DNA of 64,000 nt. Origin: Physella acuta (taxonomy: Eukaryota > Mollusca > Gastropoda > Physidae). The notes beneath the pieces are model-generated. The model saw only the letters and a program-made list of their open reading frames with translations, had not been told where the DNA came from and searched no databases. The translations under genes and the position numbers were made by a program. Positions 34,805 through 47,317 of this stretch are shown here, piece after piece. How positions within the stretch are numbered: the stretch's first letter is position 1; every line of letters begins with the position of its first letter. The stretch is from the NCBI RefSeq assembly GCF_028476545.1, contig NW_026731783.1:983001-1047000 (forward strand), in the 5' to 3' direction.

Positions 34805-36230
34805 GTCTATGTCAGATCCTTGCTTTACCAGATATGATTATGTATCGGATATTTCCAAAAAAATGTTTCTAATGTGCAACACTTCAACGTACCGACATCG
34901 CATGTCATGTTTTGCATTTCTCAGAATCATGTATGCATACAGTTCACTATTTCAAAATATATAATTATATACTTTTAAAATTTTTAAATTAGCATACAGC
35001 TTCACATTCTTCACGGTTTTAAAAATAAAAAATAGTTTTTATATATTTACATCGCATTTTTCCTAAAACGTTTTAATTCCTAATTATGACGAATTAGATA
35101 GCAATTATTATGCGTTTCCTTAATGTTATCTCCCTTGTTTAGTTTAAGTAAAAGAAATTGCAACTGATATGCAAGTTTAGATTTGTATTAAAAAGTGATA
35201 TTTAAAAAAAAACAAGCCACAAAATGACTCAACAATAGACTGCCAACAAGCAGAGCAGATAAATCATAAACAGCAAATAATTTTCTTTCCTGCCAAACAA
35301 GAGAATCAGGAATTGACGTTACTGCATGTTTGTTTTTGTTTTTTTTTATTTTTTAATTTTTTTTTTAAATACAGTTTGACTAATTAAGAATAAACCATGG
35401 GTGATTAAAGAACCGTAAAAACGAACTAAAATTTATCAGCGGACTGTGATTGTGAGGTATGTTTCACCAGATAATGGGCTACCTGTTACACGTTTTTTTT
35501 TTAATTTCCCTAGCCATGGGTAGCTACACGGGGGAATGTATGGCTGAGGTAGTGCACAACTACCTTTATGATGTGGAGCAGGTGTTTTGATCAATGTTGG
35601 ATAATATTGCTACCAGTGCCACTATTCTCTACATGATGGCTAATGATTTAATACAATTTACTTTATTATCAGAATATGACAGTCATAAACTCAAAGATCA
35701 AAACTTGTCGATTAAAAACGCGAATTAACTAACACCTATGGTTTAAACTATAAAATGAACCATTTCGGTGCATCGATTCAGTTCAGTGAAATAAATGACG
35801 AGCCGTTTTCATTTACGTTTTATTTAATTGAAAGTCAAAGTTTGAAGTTAAAAAATAAAGTAAATAATAATAAAATAAAAAAGATTTTGTTTTCATGTAC
35901 GTGTGGTTAATTTTCTAATTTCGATAAATTACAAAAAGTAAGAAAAACAAAACAATATATATGACACAAAAAAGTAATATAAATAACTGTGGTGTTATAT
36001 TGTGTAAAATGAGACATCTTAATCGTATTATTTTTTGCAACTTCAAAATTACCAAAAACACAGCTACGATGTAGGCCTATACACCGTGATTACATCGCAG
36101 AACATTACTTTGTTGTTAATAATGTCAAATGTATGTCTGTTAAAACATTTTTTTTTAAAATCACTTCCCGTTTTGTTTTATAGTTTGGTAAGGGCTATAA
36201 CTTTTAAAGAATTCTCTCAAAATCAATGAA
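34805..36230. repeat. Inverted pieces of copy A part 3 and block E
   Basis: About 35440-35660 is the reverse complement of about 6170-6390, and about 35985-36200 is the reverse complement of about 16430-16640. No coding sequence is supported. Confidence 0.65.
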
Positions 36231-36280
36231 ACAATTTACAACACTCATTGGCATTCATAAAAAAATAATTCATAATCATG

Positions 36281-36833
36281 AAAAACAAGTAAGATACCAT
36301 GAGACAAAAGTAAGACATCATGAAACACAAGTAAGACGCCATGAGACACAAGTAAGACACCATGAGACACAAGTAAGACACCATGAAACACAAGTAAGGC
36401 ATCATGAGACAGAAGTAAGACACCATTATAGACAAGTAAGACACCATGAGACACAAGTAGGACGCCATGAGACACAAGTAAGACATAATGAGACACAAGT
36501 AAGACGCCATGAGACACAAGTAAGACACCATGAGACACAAGTAAGACACCATGAAACACAAGTAAGACACCATGAGACAGACGTAAGACACCATAATAGA
36601 CAAGTAAGACGCCATGAGACACAAGTAAGACACCATGAAACACAAGTAAGACATCATGAGACAGAAGTAAGACACCATTATAGACAAGTAAGACACCATG
36701 AGACACAAGTAGGACGCCATGAGACACAAGTAAGACATAATGAGACACCAGTAAGACGCCATGAGACACAAGTAAGACATCATGAGACACAAGTAAGACA
36801 CCATGAGACACAAGTAAGACACGATGAGACAAA
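36281..36833. repeat. 21-bp minisatellite, about 26 units
   Basis: Units of CACCATGAGACACAAGTAAGA type vary at a few bases. Higher-order order is visible, since the block 36384-36500 recurs at 36640-36755. Because 21 is a multiple of three, it is open in one plus frame (heptads RHHETQV) and in minus frames. No start context or family supports a protein. Confidence 0.9.
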
Positions 36834-37424
36834 ATGTTTGTAGCTGGAAAAATGTCTTACAACACAGCTACGATGTTAACGCCTTGATTACATTGTTGAA
36901 TTATTTAGCTGTCAATTATTTCAAAACTATGTACAAAAAAGAATGCTTTTAATCACTTCTCATTGCTTTTACTGCAGGTTTTAGGGAAATAATTTCTGAT
37001 GTAATTACTTTAACAAAAAAAATAATTTACAATATAGAGAGGCAAATAAAACTACATTCACTACTGTTTCTAAAAAGATTTTGATTGAAATAATTTCTAA
37101 CACAGAAAAGTGTATTTGTTGTGTACTTTTAAACAAAATATGATGTTTTTCAGTATATTAAAATGCATAACCGTGATAATATTTTATAGTAAATTTGTAA
37201 TTATGAGAAATATTTTCTTCAAGCCACGGTGCAAGGATCAACTCAATGAGGAGAAAGTAGTTGTTTTATTTTTAATAAATTAACATGTGGCTAATTATTT
37301 CATTCGAAGTAACAAGCCTGCTTGTGCTGAGGAAGGTGAAGTGGAGTTCAGCTGTTCATGGAATCTATACAGTGATCCCAACTCGAGACTTTCGTGATAG
37401 CCGTACAACACACCACAATAATCC
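36834..37424. other. Unassigned AT-rich sequence
   Basis: The first 120 bases resemble the block E element near 49320-49400 (inverted). Otherwise I see no feature. Confidence 0.5.
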
Positions 37425-38502
37425 CGTTCTGAATGTAGCTTACCCCATTAAATATTGAAAAACAGAGTTTGCATAATATGACGTTATAATAATAGTGTTC
37501 TATGTCAACTGTTTGAAAGAACACATTGTTAAATCTCCTGACACGCCAGGTTAAATTGTCCTCAAACAATTTTTAGAGAAACATCCATTTGAAAAGTGAA
37601 ATGTTATTATATATTATGTAAACTATTTGTGCTATTGCTAATTATAAAGCTCTATATTAATTAACCATTCAGTAATTAAAATGACTTCACTATGACCAAT
37701 CAGTAAAACAGAAAAAAATGGGCTTTAAATAAAATCACGGATTATGGCAATAATACAAAGCTTATAAACACAAAGAAATATGATTGTATAGACAGTGAGA
37801 GCTTATCCCCACAGATAACAACATATTTGCCAAATCAATTAACATTCAAGAAGTCATTCTTGTATAATGTATTTAATTAAAGGACATACAGGAGTCTACA
37901 GTCACACAATGTATTTCTAGGCCGACCCACATAAGTTACGAAAATGTATGTAGTAGTGACCCAATGTTATATTTCATACTGAGTTTGAATTTGATTTTGA
38001 ATACTCTCATTATAAATACATTAATAAGATTATATTTTTAATTGTGTATAGAATGTTGTAGCACTTGAATAGAACATTTGATTCTATTGTTTGCTACGTT
38101 TCTACGCAATGCGTTTTTTTATTGTTATGAAGATATTTAGAGATATGATAGAATGAACACTATAACTTTTTTACACAACAGGTTTAGTTTTTAAATTTCT
38201 CTTTTTACACATACATATATGATAGAGTTAGCAAAACAATTATGGTATAGTTACTTATAGTTTGTACGAGGTCTAGACATTACTAGTATGCATACATATA
38301 TCTATGGTGTATTTACCTTTCAGTGATACTGTAAACCTCTAACGTTTGAGGAATAACTATAGATTTTCCCACTACATTTTTTAATTATATCATTGTTCAT
38401 ATCATTGTCCGGTTTAAATTTTCTCTTAATCACTTTTTGTAATTTTTTTTTTTTCATTTTTTTACAAGGCAAAAAAAAAAAACAAACAAATTGCTTCTTT
38501 AG
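37425..38502 (+). repeat. Left arm of a large inverted repeat
   Basis: This is the reverse complement of about 41131-42200. Related copies lie at 43800-44170 (same orientation), 59690-60290 and 61240-61640 (opposite orientation). It is AT-rich, with no gene. Confidence 0.75.
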
Positions 38503-38922
38503 GGGTCATCCATAAATAACCTAACGCTTTTTTTTTAGAATGTTTACCCCCCCCCCCACCCCACCGCCACTCCCCTTAGTCACAAATAGTCACAAAAAGT
38601 CAGACACCCCCCCCCAAAATGACGTCACACATCAGACAACCTCCCCCCCCCCCCTCACAATTGCCGTTAAATGCTCATTAAAACAGTTATATTTTCCCAT
38701 TTCTTGTCTGAACTCTGTCAACATACAGTGTTTTAATTAATTTTATTTCAATTTATTAAAACATTTTTTGACGAGAAATAGTAGCTAAAATTCGTTTTCT
38801 ATCATTGCTTTTTACAATGAAAAAACAACCCCCTCTGCCTCCTCATAAACCGTCGCAAAATTACGGACCCCCCCCCCCCCTTTCCTCCTAACAGTGTGAC
38901 GTCATTTATGGACACCCCTATC
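38503..38922. mobile_element. MITE with GGGGT-ATCCATAAAT inverted ends
   Basis: The left end AGGGGTCATCCATAAAT is answered by ATTTATGGACACCCCT. Both are flanked by TA, compatible with a TA target duplication. The interior has long C runs and GACGTCA. There is no coding sequence. Confidence 0.7.
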
Positions 38923-39371
38923 CCGAGATAATTTTCTTCTCAATCGGCTTATGACAAAATTCAGAAAAAAACATTAAGGAATTTCGATTGCCCGAACGCC
39001 GTTTGCTGGAAGGCCGTTTTTTTAAATTTAAATACATATTTTATATGGAAAAAAATTAGAAGGGAGACAACGCAAAGCAAATTACTAGCCAGTCGGTTTT
39101 TGTAAATTTCAGAAAGATATATTTAAAAAAACGGTCACAGTATAAATTATCTGACATAGCTATTTAATGGTTTTAGAAAATATAAAACAAATTAGTAGTC
39201 ATGCTAATATGCATTAAAAATTATTCATGCTATAAAAGTTTTAAACAGTGACTTTAATGTATACATTTTTCTCAGAGACGCAATTTATTCAGCTGAATCA
39301 ATGTTCACTAGTTTCTTTCTGTCTGGAAATAATTTTTTTAGCAATAATACATTCATATTAGTAGTATAAGC
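38923..39371. other. AT-rich sequence, block E-like
   Basis: About 39000-39260 resembles 44790-45010 in the same orientation. No gene is seen. Confidence 0.55.
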
Positions 39372-39945
39372 CAGGGGTCGGCAACCTGCGTCTCGCGAGC
39401 CGCATGCGGCTCTTTTGATGTCAAAATGTCCTCTCCAGCTGCTTTCACAAATACTAATAGTTATATTAATTCATTTTAATTTGTTTTAGTTATTAGCTTC
39501 CTACGGTCGAGCTGGGTACTGGACGGTAGGGTACGAGCTTACCCTGGGCTCTGTGGGGTGGAAGATAAGCCTGGTGAGAACCAAAGGACAGAAGTGACCG
39601 ATACACGGTAATCAAGCCGATACCCAAGCCAGTTAGTCTGAGTTTGTGGTGTCGATGGATGCCTGGCTAATGGGAGACACATCCAGAGCCGGTGATATCC
39701 GTAAAGAAAAAAAAGTTAACAGCTTCTAAAGTGGATTGGGAGAGTCCTTTAGTTATATTATTTGATTTCTAATTTTATTACGCTGGCAAAACATGTGTAT
39801 GTTTTTGTATGAAAAAATATTATCTCACAGTTAAAGCCAATTATTTAAAATAACAAATCTAATTTATTTATCTAATCCCAATCAAATACCAAATATTGAA
39901 ACAAAAATGTGGCTCTTTAAAAACTGGGAAATAGATGTAGATTGA
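39372..39945. mobile_element. hAT copy carrying the SINE-like insert, right end lost
   Basis: This begins CAGGGGTCGGCAACCTGCG. It carries a SINE-like unit (39495-39710) at the same internal place as the hAT at 19278. It ends in subterminal sequence (TGGCTCTTTAAAAACTGGG) without the terminal repeat. Confidence 0.8.
39495..39710 (+). repeat. SINE-like insertion with A tail
   Basis: This aligns with 19905-20135 with scattered substitutions and ends GTCCGTAAAG plus an A run. Its shared position shows it was in the hAT before that hAT was copied. Confidence 0.6.
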
Positions 39946-40804
39946 CTTTTCTTCAGATTTCAGCAGCCATAAACTATGATTATACAAGTAGTTCAGGATT
40001 TCATGAAAAGAAAGTGTAAGATAACATTTGGCATTATTTGTGAATTACTTTTTTTTAAATCAATTAAAGAGCAATCTGTAATGCAATTAAATATATAAGG
40101 AAGCTTTTACTTTTTTGAATACGTGTTTTTAAGAATTAAGATCTGTTCTAAATTTTTACGACTCTGAAAAATCCACTATTGGTTTCTTGCTTTTTTTTCT
40201 CGCAAATGGTTTTCCCAGTGACCGTTATGTCCTTACTTAAGTATGGTACCTTAGTTGTGAGATCAATGCAACTTTCCCATTTTCCTGAACAAACCTCCCT
40301 CACTATTTGTCGCAGTCTGACAGATCTACAACATTTTTGTATTAGTGTGAGAGGATTCTTTTTGTTTATCCTCAGCATCACTTTGTGTTATTTCTAAATC
40401 ATGACCTTTCCAATAATCATCCGTAGTAAAGTTTCCAGTTTTTCTAGACTTTGATGTGGCTGGATTTGGGTTGAGTGATATGGACAAATAATTATTATTT
40501 AATAAAATTTGGCACTTAAAAAAAAATAGACCAAAATATAAAAAAATCGCTACAGTTTTTTATTTGTACAAAGTATGATCAAAACCAATAAAACGTAAAA
40601 AAATCGAAGTACTTTTAAATAAATATAATGTTTTTTCGTATTTTAACAAAAGTAATATGTTATACTAAATGTGTAATGACGATAAATCTTCCAATAAATA
40701 ACCGACTCTCTAATGTCTCTATCATGTGGTAAAGTGATAGTTTTATAACTAAAAAAAAAATTAAAGGACCTAATTACTCCATTCAAAGTAACAAACCTGC
40801 ATGG
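39946..40804. other. Sequence with a weak coding signal on the minus strand
   Basis: On the minus strand, overlapping frames at about 40500-40150 give low-complexity, partly charged peptide (including SDAEDKQKE and VREVCSGKWESCIDLTTKV). I recognise no domain. It could be a decayed transposon or host exon, and no gene call is made. Confidence 0.3.
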
Positions 40805-41090
40805 TCTAACACTACCTACATTTCAACTGTCCTACATACTCTACTGGTCAACTGTGACTGAACTAAAATGTCTGACTGCTACACGCTCTACTGACCAACT
40901 CTAACACTATCTACATTTTAACTGTCCTACATCCTCTACTGACCAACTCTACAACTGACCGCTACACCCTCTACTGACCAACTCTACAACTGACCGCTAC
41001 AGCCTCTACTGACCAACTCTACAACTGACCGATACACCCTATACCTACCAACACTACAACTGACCACTACACCCTCTACTGACCAACTTA
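40805..41090. repeat. CTACTGACCAACTCTACAAC minisatellite
   Basis: Imperfect units of about 35 bp run along the spacer of the inverted repeat. Confidence 0.75.
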
Positions 41091-41095
41091 AAATC

Positions 41096-41130
41096 GTAAA
41101 AAAAGCGTTAGGTCATTTATGGATGACCCC
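41096..41130 (-). mobile_element. Solo MITE end
   Basis: This short stretch reads as the GGGGTCATCCATAAAT end in reverse complement, at the junction with the right arm. The other end of the MITE is missing. Confidence 0.55.
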
Positions 41131-42200
41131 TAAAGAAGCAATTTTTTGTCTTGCTTAAGATGGAAAAATTAATCAATACAAAATGTGATTGAGAGAAAAT
41201 TTAGACCGGACAATGACATGAACAATCTTATGATTCAAAAATATAGTGGTAAAATCTATAGTTATTCCTCAAACGTTAGAGATGTGCAGTATCACTTAAA
41301 GGAAAATACGTCATAGATATATTTATGCATACTCGTAGTGACTAGGCATCGTACAAAATATAAGTAACCATAACATAATCAATTTGCTAACTCTATCATA
41401 TATTTATGTGTACAAAGAGAAATTTAAAAACTAAAACTGTTGTATTAAAAAAATATGAAGTGTGCATTCTATGATATTCCTAACAATAATAAAACGCACT
41501 AGATAGTAACAAAACAAATAATAGAATCAACTTTTCTATTCAAGTGCTACAACATTCTATACACAATTAACAATTCAATCTTATTAATTTATTTGTAATG
41601 AACATACTTAAAATCAAATTCAAACTCAGTATACAATATAACATTGGGACACTACTACATACATTTTCGTAACATAGTATTTGGGTCGGCTTATAAATAC
41701 ATTGTGTGACTGTAAACACGTGTATGTCATTTAATAAACATTAACTAAATACATTATACGATAATAACTTCTGTAATGTTTTTATTTGTAATTATGTTGT
41801 TATAGACAGGGGTGTCAGTGGGGATAAGCTCCTACTGTCTATACACTCATATGTTTCGTGTTAATAAGCTTTATATTATTGCAAGAAACATTGATTTTAT
41901 TTAGAGACAATGTTTCAGTTTTACTGATTGGTCTAATTAGTCTAATTAAAGGCACGTTAACTACTGATATGTTAATTAATATTGGGCTTTATAATTATAA
42001 ATACAACAAACGGTTTACACATATTATTCAATTTCACGTTTCATTTGACATGTTTTTATTTAAGGATGGCATGATAAAATCTTAATCTGTCATATGTCAG
42101 GTCTTCTAATAATGTGTTATTTAAAGCGGTTGACAAGGAACATTACTATAACGTCATATTATGCCAACTTGGTTTTTCATATTCAAGGCGGTAAGCTACA
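41131..42200 (-). repeat. Right arm of the large inverted repeat
   Basis: This pairs with 37425-38502 over about 1.1 kb, with scattered substitutions and small indels. The small open frame at 41858-42085 has no family match. Confidence 0.75.
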
Positions 42201-42552
42201 TACAGATTAGTTTGTATATGGATGTACCATATTAGGCTAGAGTTTTGTAATTTTAATATTGCAATAAAAATGAATTTTTCCAATAAACTACCGCCTATTT
42301 TCAAAATATTTTAAGGGCTATAACATAAATTTAACTTCAACTGCACTTGATATCATTGAATTTTATTTTTACTCCAAAAGCCCGATAGTTGAATACTATT
42401 AAATAATTTAAACACATTTGTTGATACATGGAAACAGGTTTAGATTCATTCTTATGTGTGTAAAAATAAGATGTGACTTAATGAATCACAAAACAGTGAC
42501 CAAGACATATACATTTATCAAAGACAATATATTACGTTGGTTTAATTGACGA
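42201..42552. repeat. Relative of copy A part 1
   Basis: This resembles about 1020-1340, 21490-21790 and 61680-61960. No gene is seen. Confidence 0.65.
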
Positions 42553-42564
42553 TTGAATATTCTC

Positions 42565-42730
42565 AGTGTGTCGACGCCAAATGTTGTCACAGAAAGAAAG
42601 AAATATCTGTGGACGATAGAAATAACAGATTTTAGAAACATATCAATCATACCTAACGTAGCTGGTTATCTAGCAGAACGACAAAGAAAAGTACGTGTGA
42701 TGTTTCCACTGAATGGGGACTCAAGAGTTA
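42565..42730 (+). other. Coding-like island, repeated near 61975
   Basis: A 55-codon open stretch reads NVVTERKKY, then EITDFRNISIIPNVAG, then YLAERQRKVRVMFPLNGD. The copy at 61979-62127 is about 96% identical by eye, whereas the sequence upstream is clearly less alike. TTGTCACAG just before it could be a splice acceptor. The product is unknown. It may be an exon of a host gene or a piece of a mobile element. Confidence 0.35.
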
Positions 42731-42899
42731 TACAACACAAAATATGGCATCGATTCTAAGGCTTCTGTAATTTGTAAGAAACTCCGTCTCAGAGAGACAA
42801 GTACGCATCCGTATATTTTACTGTTCAAACTTAATAATATACCTCGTGTTACAATAAAATGTATATGTTATTATGTCATAGAGAATTACATAAACACCT

Positions 42900-43240
42900 C
42901 TTTTATATAAATCTTTTCCTACATAAACTTTTCTCCTGCATAAACACATCTCCTACATAAACCAATCTCCTACATAAACCTCTCTCCTATATAAACCTCT
43001 CTCTTATAAAAACCCTATGCTATCTAAAACCCTCTCCTACATAAACCTACAAAATACTTTCTCCTTTATAAACCCCTCTCCAACATGAACCCTTTCCTAC
43101 ATAAACCCCTCTCCTACGTAAACTTCTCTCCTACATAATCATTTCTTCTACATACACCCCTCTCTTATATCAACCCTTCCCTACATACAGTTCTCACCTT
43201 CATAAACCCTCTCTTACATTAAACCTCTCCTACATACATC
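42900..43240. repeat. CTCCTACATAAACC minisatellite
   Basis: About 20 degenerate units of 14-16 bp are seen. No gene. Confidence 0.85.
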
Positions 43241-43344
43241 TATTGATCTTCGTGTAAGGTTCTGAGTTATATATGGCTAAACGATTGTTGATTAAATTCT
43301 CTCTTATAGTATTACTTACGCTATTGATTTATTATTATTCAGCA

Positions 43345-43537
43345 TCCAATGTTACCATTCGTGCCTAAGACACATGGAATAGATACAGTAGAGTCACTCA
43401 TTTTTTATAACTTCGGCCAACAAGGGGATAATGTGATCAACATTATGCTCAGCCACCTTTGTTTCTCTAACTTAAGTCAGGTACCCATTATATACGGGTG
43501 GACTCAAGAACATCATAAGCCACAATACCTAACCTAA
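43345..43537 (+). other. Possible exon, unrecognised
   Basis: After a pyrimidine-rich TTATTATTATTCAG lies an open stretch of about 62 codons with ordinary composition (for example PFVPKTHGIDTVESLIFYNF and NIMLSHLCFSNLSQ). It ends at a stop and has no family match. This is a weak call. Confidence 0.25.
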
Positions 43538-43799
43538 TATAAACAGAAAGTGATATTTCAACGCCAAGGGTAGACAACGGTACAGAAAATAGTCAAAGTA
43601 AAGACTATGTCTATCAGATCTGTGCAGCCTAAGAACCTAAGGCCTCTTGATAGTACTGAGCATGGTAGCCCATTAGTTTATGATAGTTGCTCGTTAGTTC
43701 ATAGAAGCGTCCATGTACTGTGGTCACTCCATCTATATCATTTAAAATCTTCTCTCACTCTTCCATTAGGGCCTTTATGGGATTACAATGTCTGGTTTG

Positions 43800-44171
43800 T
43801 TTCTATGTAGTGCGTTTTATTATTGTTAGGAAGATATTTAGAGATATGATAGAATGCTTACTTTATACTTTTTTGATACAACACTTTTATTTTTTTTTAA
43901 TTTCTCTTTTTACACCTACATATCTGACAGAGTTAGCAAAACGAGTATGTTATTGTTACGTATAGTTTGTAAGAGGCCTAGACACAACGAGTATGCATAA
44001 ACATATCACTGATACTGTAAATCTCTAAGGTTTGAGGAATAACTGGATATTTTACCATTACATTTTTGAAACATATCATTGTTTATATCGTTGTTCAGTT
44101 TAAATTTTCTCTCGTTTACATTTTGTAATCATTAATTTTTCCATCTTACGCAAGGCACAAAAAAATGCTTC
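43800..44171 (+). repeat. Third copy of the inverted-repeat arm (inner part)
   Basis: This matches about 38110-38502 in the same orientation and, like it, is followed by the MITE. Confidence 0.7.
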
Positions 44172-44600
44172 TTTAGGTGGTCATCCATAAATGACCTAAC
44201 GCTTTTTTTTACGATTTTTACCCCCCCCCCCCCCCCCTCCCCAGGCCCCCGCCTGCCACTCCCCTTAGTCATATAAAGTCACAAAAAGCCAGAACCCTTT
44301 CCACGCAAAAAAAACGTCACACCTCAGCCTACACCCCCCCCCTCCTCTCAAAATTGCAGTTGAATGTTCCTTAACACAGTTATATTTTCTCATTTATTGT
44401 CTAAACTCTGTCAACATTGTGTGTTTTAACTATTAACGTTTATTAGATCTATAATTTATTAAAGCGGTTTTTTTAAACGCGAAATAACGGCGAAAATTCA
44501 AAACAACCCCATCCCCCTCATCACACACGAATCTCGTTTGCCCGAACGTCTTTTTCCAGAAGGCCGTTTTACCAAAAACATGTTTGCGACAAACTCCTTC
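44172..44600. mobile_element. MITE copy (C-rich)
   Basis: The left end GGTCATCCATAAATGACC, C runs and a GTCACA-rich interior match 38503-38922. The right terminal repeat is not clear. Confidence 0.55.
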
Positions 44601-45120
44601 TTTAGCGGTGCGGTGTTTCTCAGTTTTAAAAAAAAAATATTAATAACGCAAGTTAAACGTTATACAAATATTTTATAGTTATACAATTACAATTAATATT
44701 TCATACTGTATTGGTTAGAGTTCTAAATCAGTAAAGATACTGTCTGGAACAAAATGTGTTTTTTTTTTTTAATTTAAATGCATATCTGCCAAAGATCTTT
44801 GCCATTTTTATATGGTAAAAATTACAAGGGAGACAAGGCAAAGCAAATTACTGAGTTGTCGGTTTTAGTAAATTTAGGAATGATATATTAAAAAAATTGT
44901 CAAATTATGAATTATAAGAAAAAACTATTTATATGTTTCAGAAAGTATTAAAAATTAGTAGTCACGCTGATATGCATTAACAATCTTTCGGGTTATAAAA
45001 TTAAAATAAAAACAGTAACTTTAATGTATACATTTTTCAAAGACAAGTAATTTATTCACCTTGATCAATGCTTCCTACATCTTCCCAATCGTCTGAAAAC
45101 AATTATTATAAAAAAAAGTA
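44601..45120. other. AT-rich block E-like sequence
   Basis: This resembles 39000-39260 and the reverse of 16860-16930. No gene is seen. Confidence 0.5.
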
Positions 45121-45945
45121 AACAAAATATTAAACACCACCAATAAAACAGCCACAACAAATAAAGCAATCACACTTAATTTAATTAATACGATTAGACA
45201 AAGAACAGAAGACGAAAACAGACTAGTAGCAACGGCTATTTATAGATCGACTATATGGCAAATTAGGAATAAAGTCAGATATTTGTTCACAAAATACACG
45301 GACATCGAGTAAAAAGAAATATTTCAAGCAAAGCTAAGACATAGACTGGGAACTCACTGAGAAGAAATGTACAGGAAATAAATAAATGAAGTTTTAATTT
45401 TAATTTAGACAGTCTCAAGCCAAACATCACTCGATCAGCCCCCAAGTAAATTAACATTAGAACAGTCTTCTGTTTCCCAGGCTCTTAAAGTGCACAACCT
45501 GAATGGTAGAAAGAGATACACATCTCAACACCCCCCCCCCACACACACACACACTTCCCCCCCTCAACCGGACTGGCGGATATTTCTAGGTAGCGTGCCC
45601 TCATTGCCAAGGGTCAATTTTATGTCATGTAAAGTTTTGGAATGATAGATCAGTATGTGTGTTACAGAGACACTTCACCCACTGTCGTTTCTATTTCTGT
45701 CCATGGGTGGCTACAATGTGAACTTTTGACTCCGCAGCACAGTAAACTAAGCAGTCAAGAGAAACCTAGTTTGCACACCTTATTTTAGTCTAGTTCTTAT
45801 GCCATTTTATTTTCTCCCTTTGATTATTATATATGCAATAGATGTTCATTGTTCATGTCTTTGATGCTGTGTAAAATCTATCAAATATATTATTATTACT
45901 GATTTAAATGTTTAAAACAATTGAATTAATAAACAAACAAAAAAG
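45121..45945 (+). mobile_element. LINE 3' end (5'-truncated copy)
   Basis: The first 240 bases translate to a LINE ORF2 C-terminus (LVATAIYRSTIWQIRNK, then EIFQAKLRHRLGT) with one stop between. About 550 bases of 3' UTR follow, ending near AATAAACAAACAAAAAA. The same C-terminus and UTR occur at 58160-58830, and the last 70 bases occur at about 55640-55710. Confidence 0.75.
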
Positions 45946-46225
45946 TTATTTCACAACCCCACCCCCTCCTTGAACAATTCCCCCCCCCCACACTTCTCAC
46001 CCGGACTCCTGTCACTTGCTTTTGACCTTTACCCCCTTTACTGTTATGCCTTTCAATTTTGTAAAATCACATACATGACATCATGTAAATATTTATTATG
46101 TAGGCCTACATTTGCAAAACCTTTCGTTTTCGTTTGATGTTCGAAATGATGTAAAGAATTTGATGTTGATGTACTTGTTTTAAATTGCAAATAAAAGTAT
46201 TTAAAAAAAAATAAAAAAAGTAACA
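45946..46225 (+). repeat. C-rich retroposon-like unit with A tail
   Basis: This matches about 55960-56217 and ends AATAAAAGTATT plus an A-rich tract. Part of its end also lies inverted near 48225-48290. It is adjacent to a LINE 3' end here and to another LINE region in copy B. Confidence 0.6.
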
Positions 46226-46904
46226 TTTGTGGATCGCTAAAAAAAAAAATTATAACAATAATACATTCGTATTAGCTGTAATTCTAATATTCTCAGCCAC
46301 TAACCCCCCCCCCCTCACTAGGGCAGCGTTTGTCATATACACAGCATATGAATGACACACGACAAACACATAATACATTACAAGACACAAGAAGGAAATG
46401 ATAAGTACTAGTAATTCACGACACGGTATATATAATTAAAACTTATTATTGATATATTCGAGTACACTATTTCCAAATTATAAGACGCTTCTCAATTGCT
46501 TGTATTAAATCTATTAAGAGGTCATCCAACCAGTAATGGCGATCTCAAAAGATTAAAATGTTACAACCCCCCCCCCTCGCTTAGTCCACACGAGTCACGT
46601 GTCATCAACCAACACCACCCCGCACATATGATGCTAACGTCCACACAAAAACTTGTTAGACCACTTAAAAAATTACTTATGATTAACTAATTCGTAACAT
46701 ACTGTATTTGATGAATTGTATTTGGGGTAAAATGTGTATGATAGTTGAATATATGGCCATCGGAAGGGGGTGTTATGTATAACTTTAAAATGTTATTTTT
46801 ATTGTATTTTATTCCTGCAAACGGGGTTCGATCAAGTCCTTTGAGAAGAAAATTAGCTCAGGTTAAGAAGCAGCCTATTTACAAGCTTGTATTTAATATT
46901 CTTC
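46226..46904. other. Mixed AT-rich sequence with a MITE-like segment
   Basis: About 46505-46640 is the reverse complement of about 29627-29780. The rest shows C runs and no gene. Confidence 0.5.
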
Positions 46905-47105
46905 CTCGTCCAGTCAGTCTATCGTCAGTCTGTCGTCGGTCTGTTGTCTATCTGTCGTCACTTTGTCGTAGTCTGTCGTCAGTCTATCGTATGTCTGTCG
47001 TCATTCTGTCGTAGTCTGTCGTCAGTCTGTCGTCAGTCTGTCGTCAGTCTGTCGTCAGTCTGTCGTCCGTCTGTAGTCAGTCTGTCGTCAGTCTGTCGTC
47101 GGTCT
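46905..47105. repeat. 11-bp minisatellite (TCTGTCGTCAG)
   Basis: About 18 units are seen. Open frames across it are Ser/Val repeats caused by the array. Confidence 0.92.
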
Positions 47106-47317
47106 TTCATTAAGTTTCAACGTTGTTATTTGGGTCAAGACATGAAGATTTTACTTAATGGGGTGCCTAATTGATATTTTATGAATTTTGTTTTTATCAA
47201 ATTTCAAATTAGTAGGCAGCCTTATCCAACTATTGCGCACTGTTATACGCGGGTTATCATGTTTATTAGGTGCTCAATAGTTGTTAGTCATGCAACTAAA
47301 ATTGTAAATAAAAATAA

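Noticed and set aside
36223-36843. Open frames of about 200 residues on both strands
   Set aside because: A 21-bp repeat is open in any frame lacking a stop in one unit. Simultaneous openness on both strands argues against coding.
42900-43240. CRISPR-like spacing of short repeats
   Set aside because: The units are adjacent, degenerate and eukaryotic minisatellite-like. There are no unique spacers of constant length and no cas genes.
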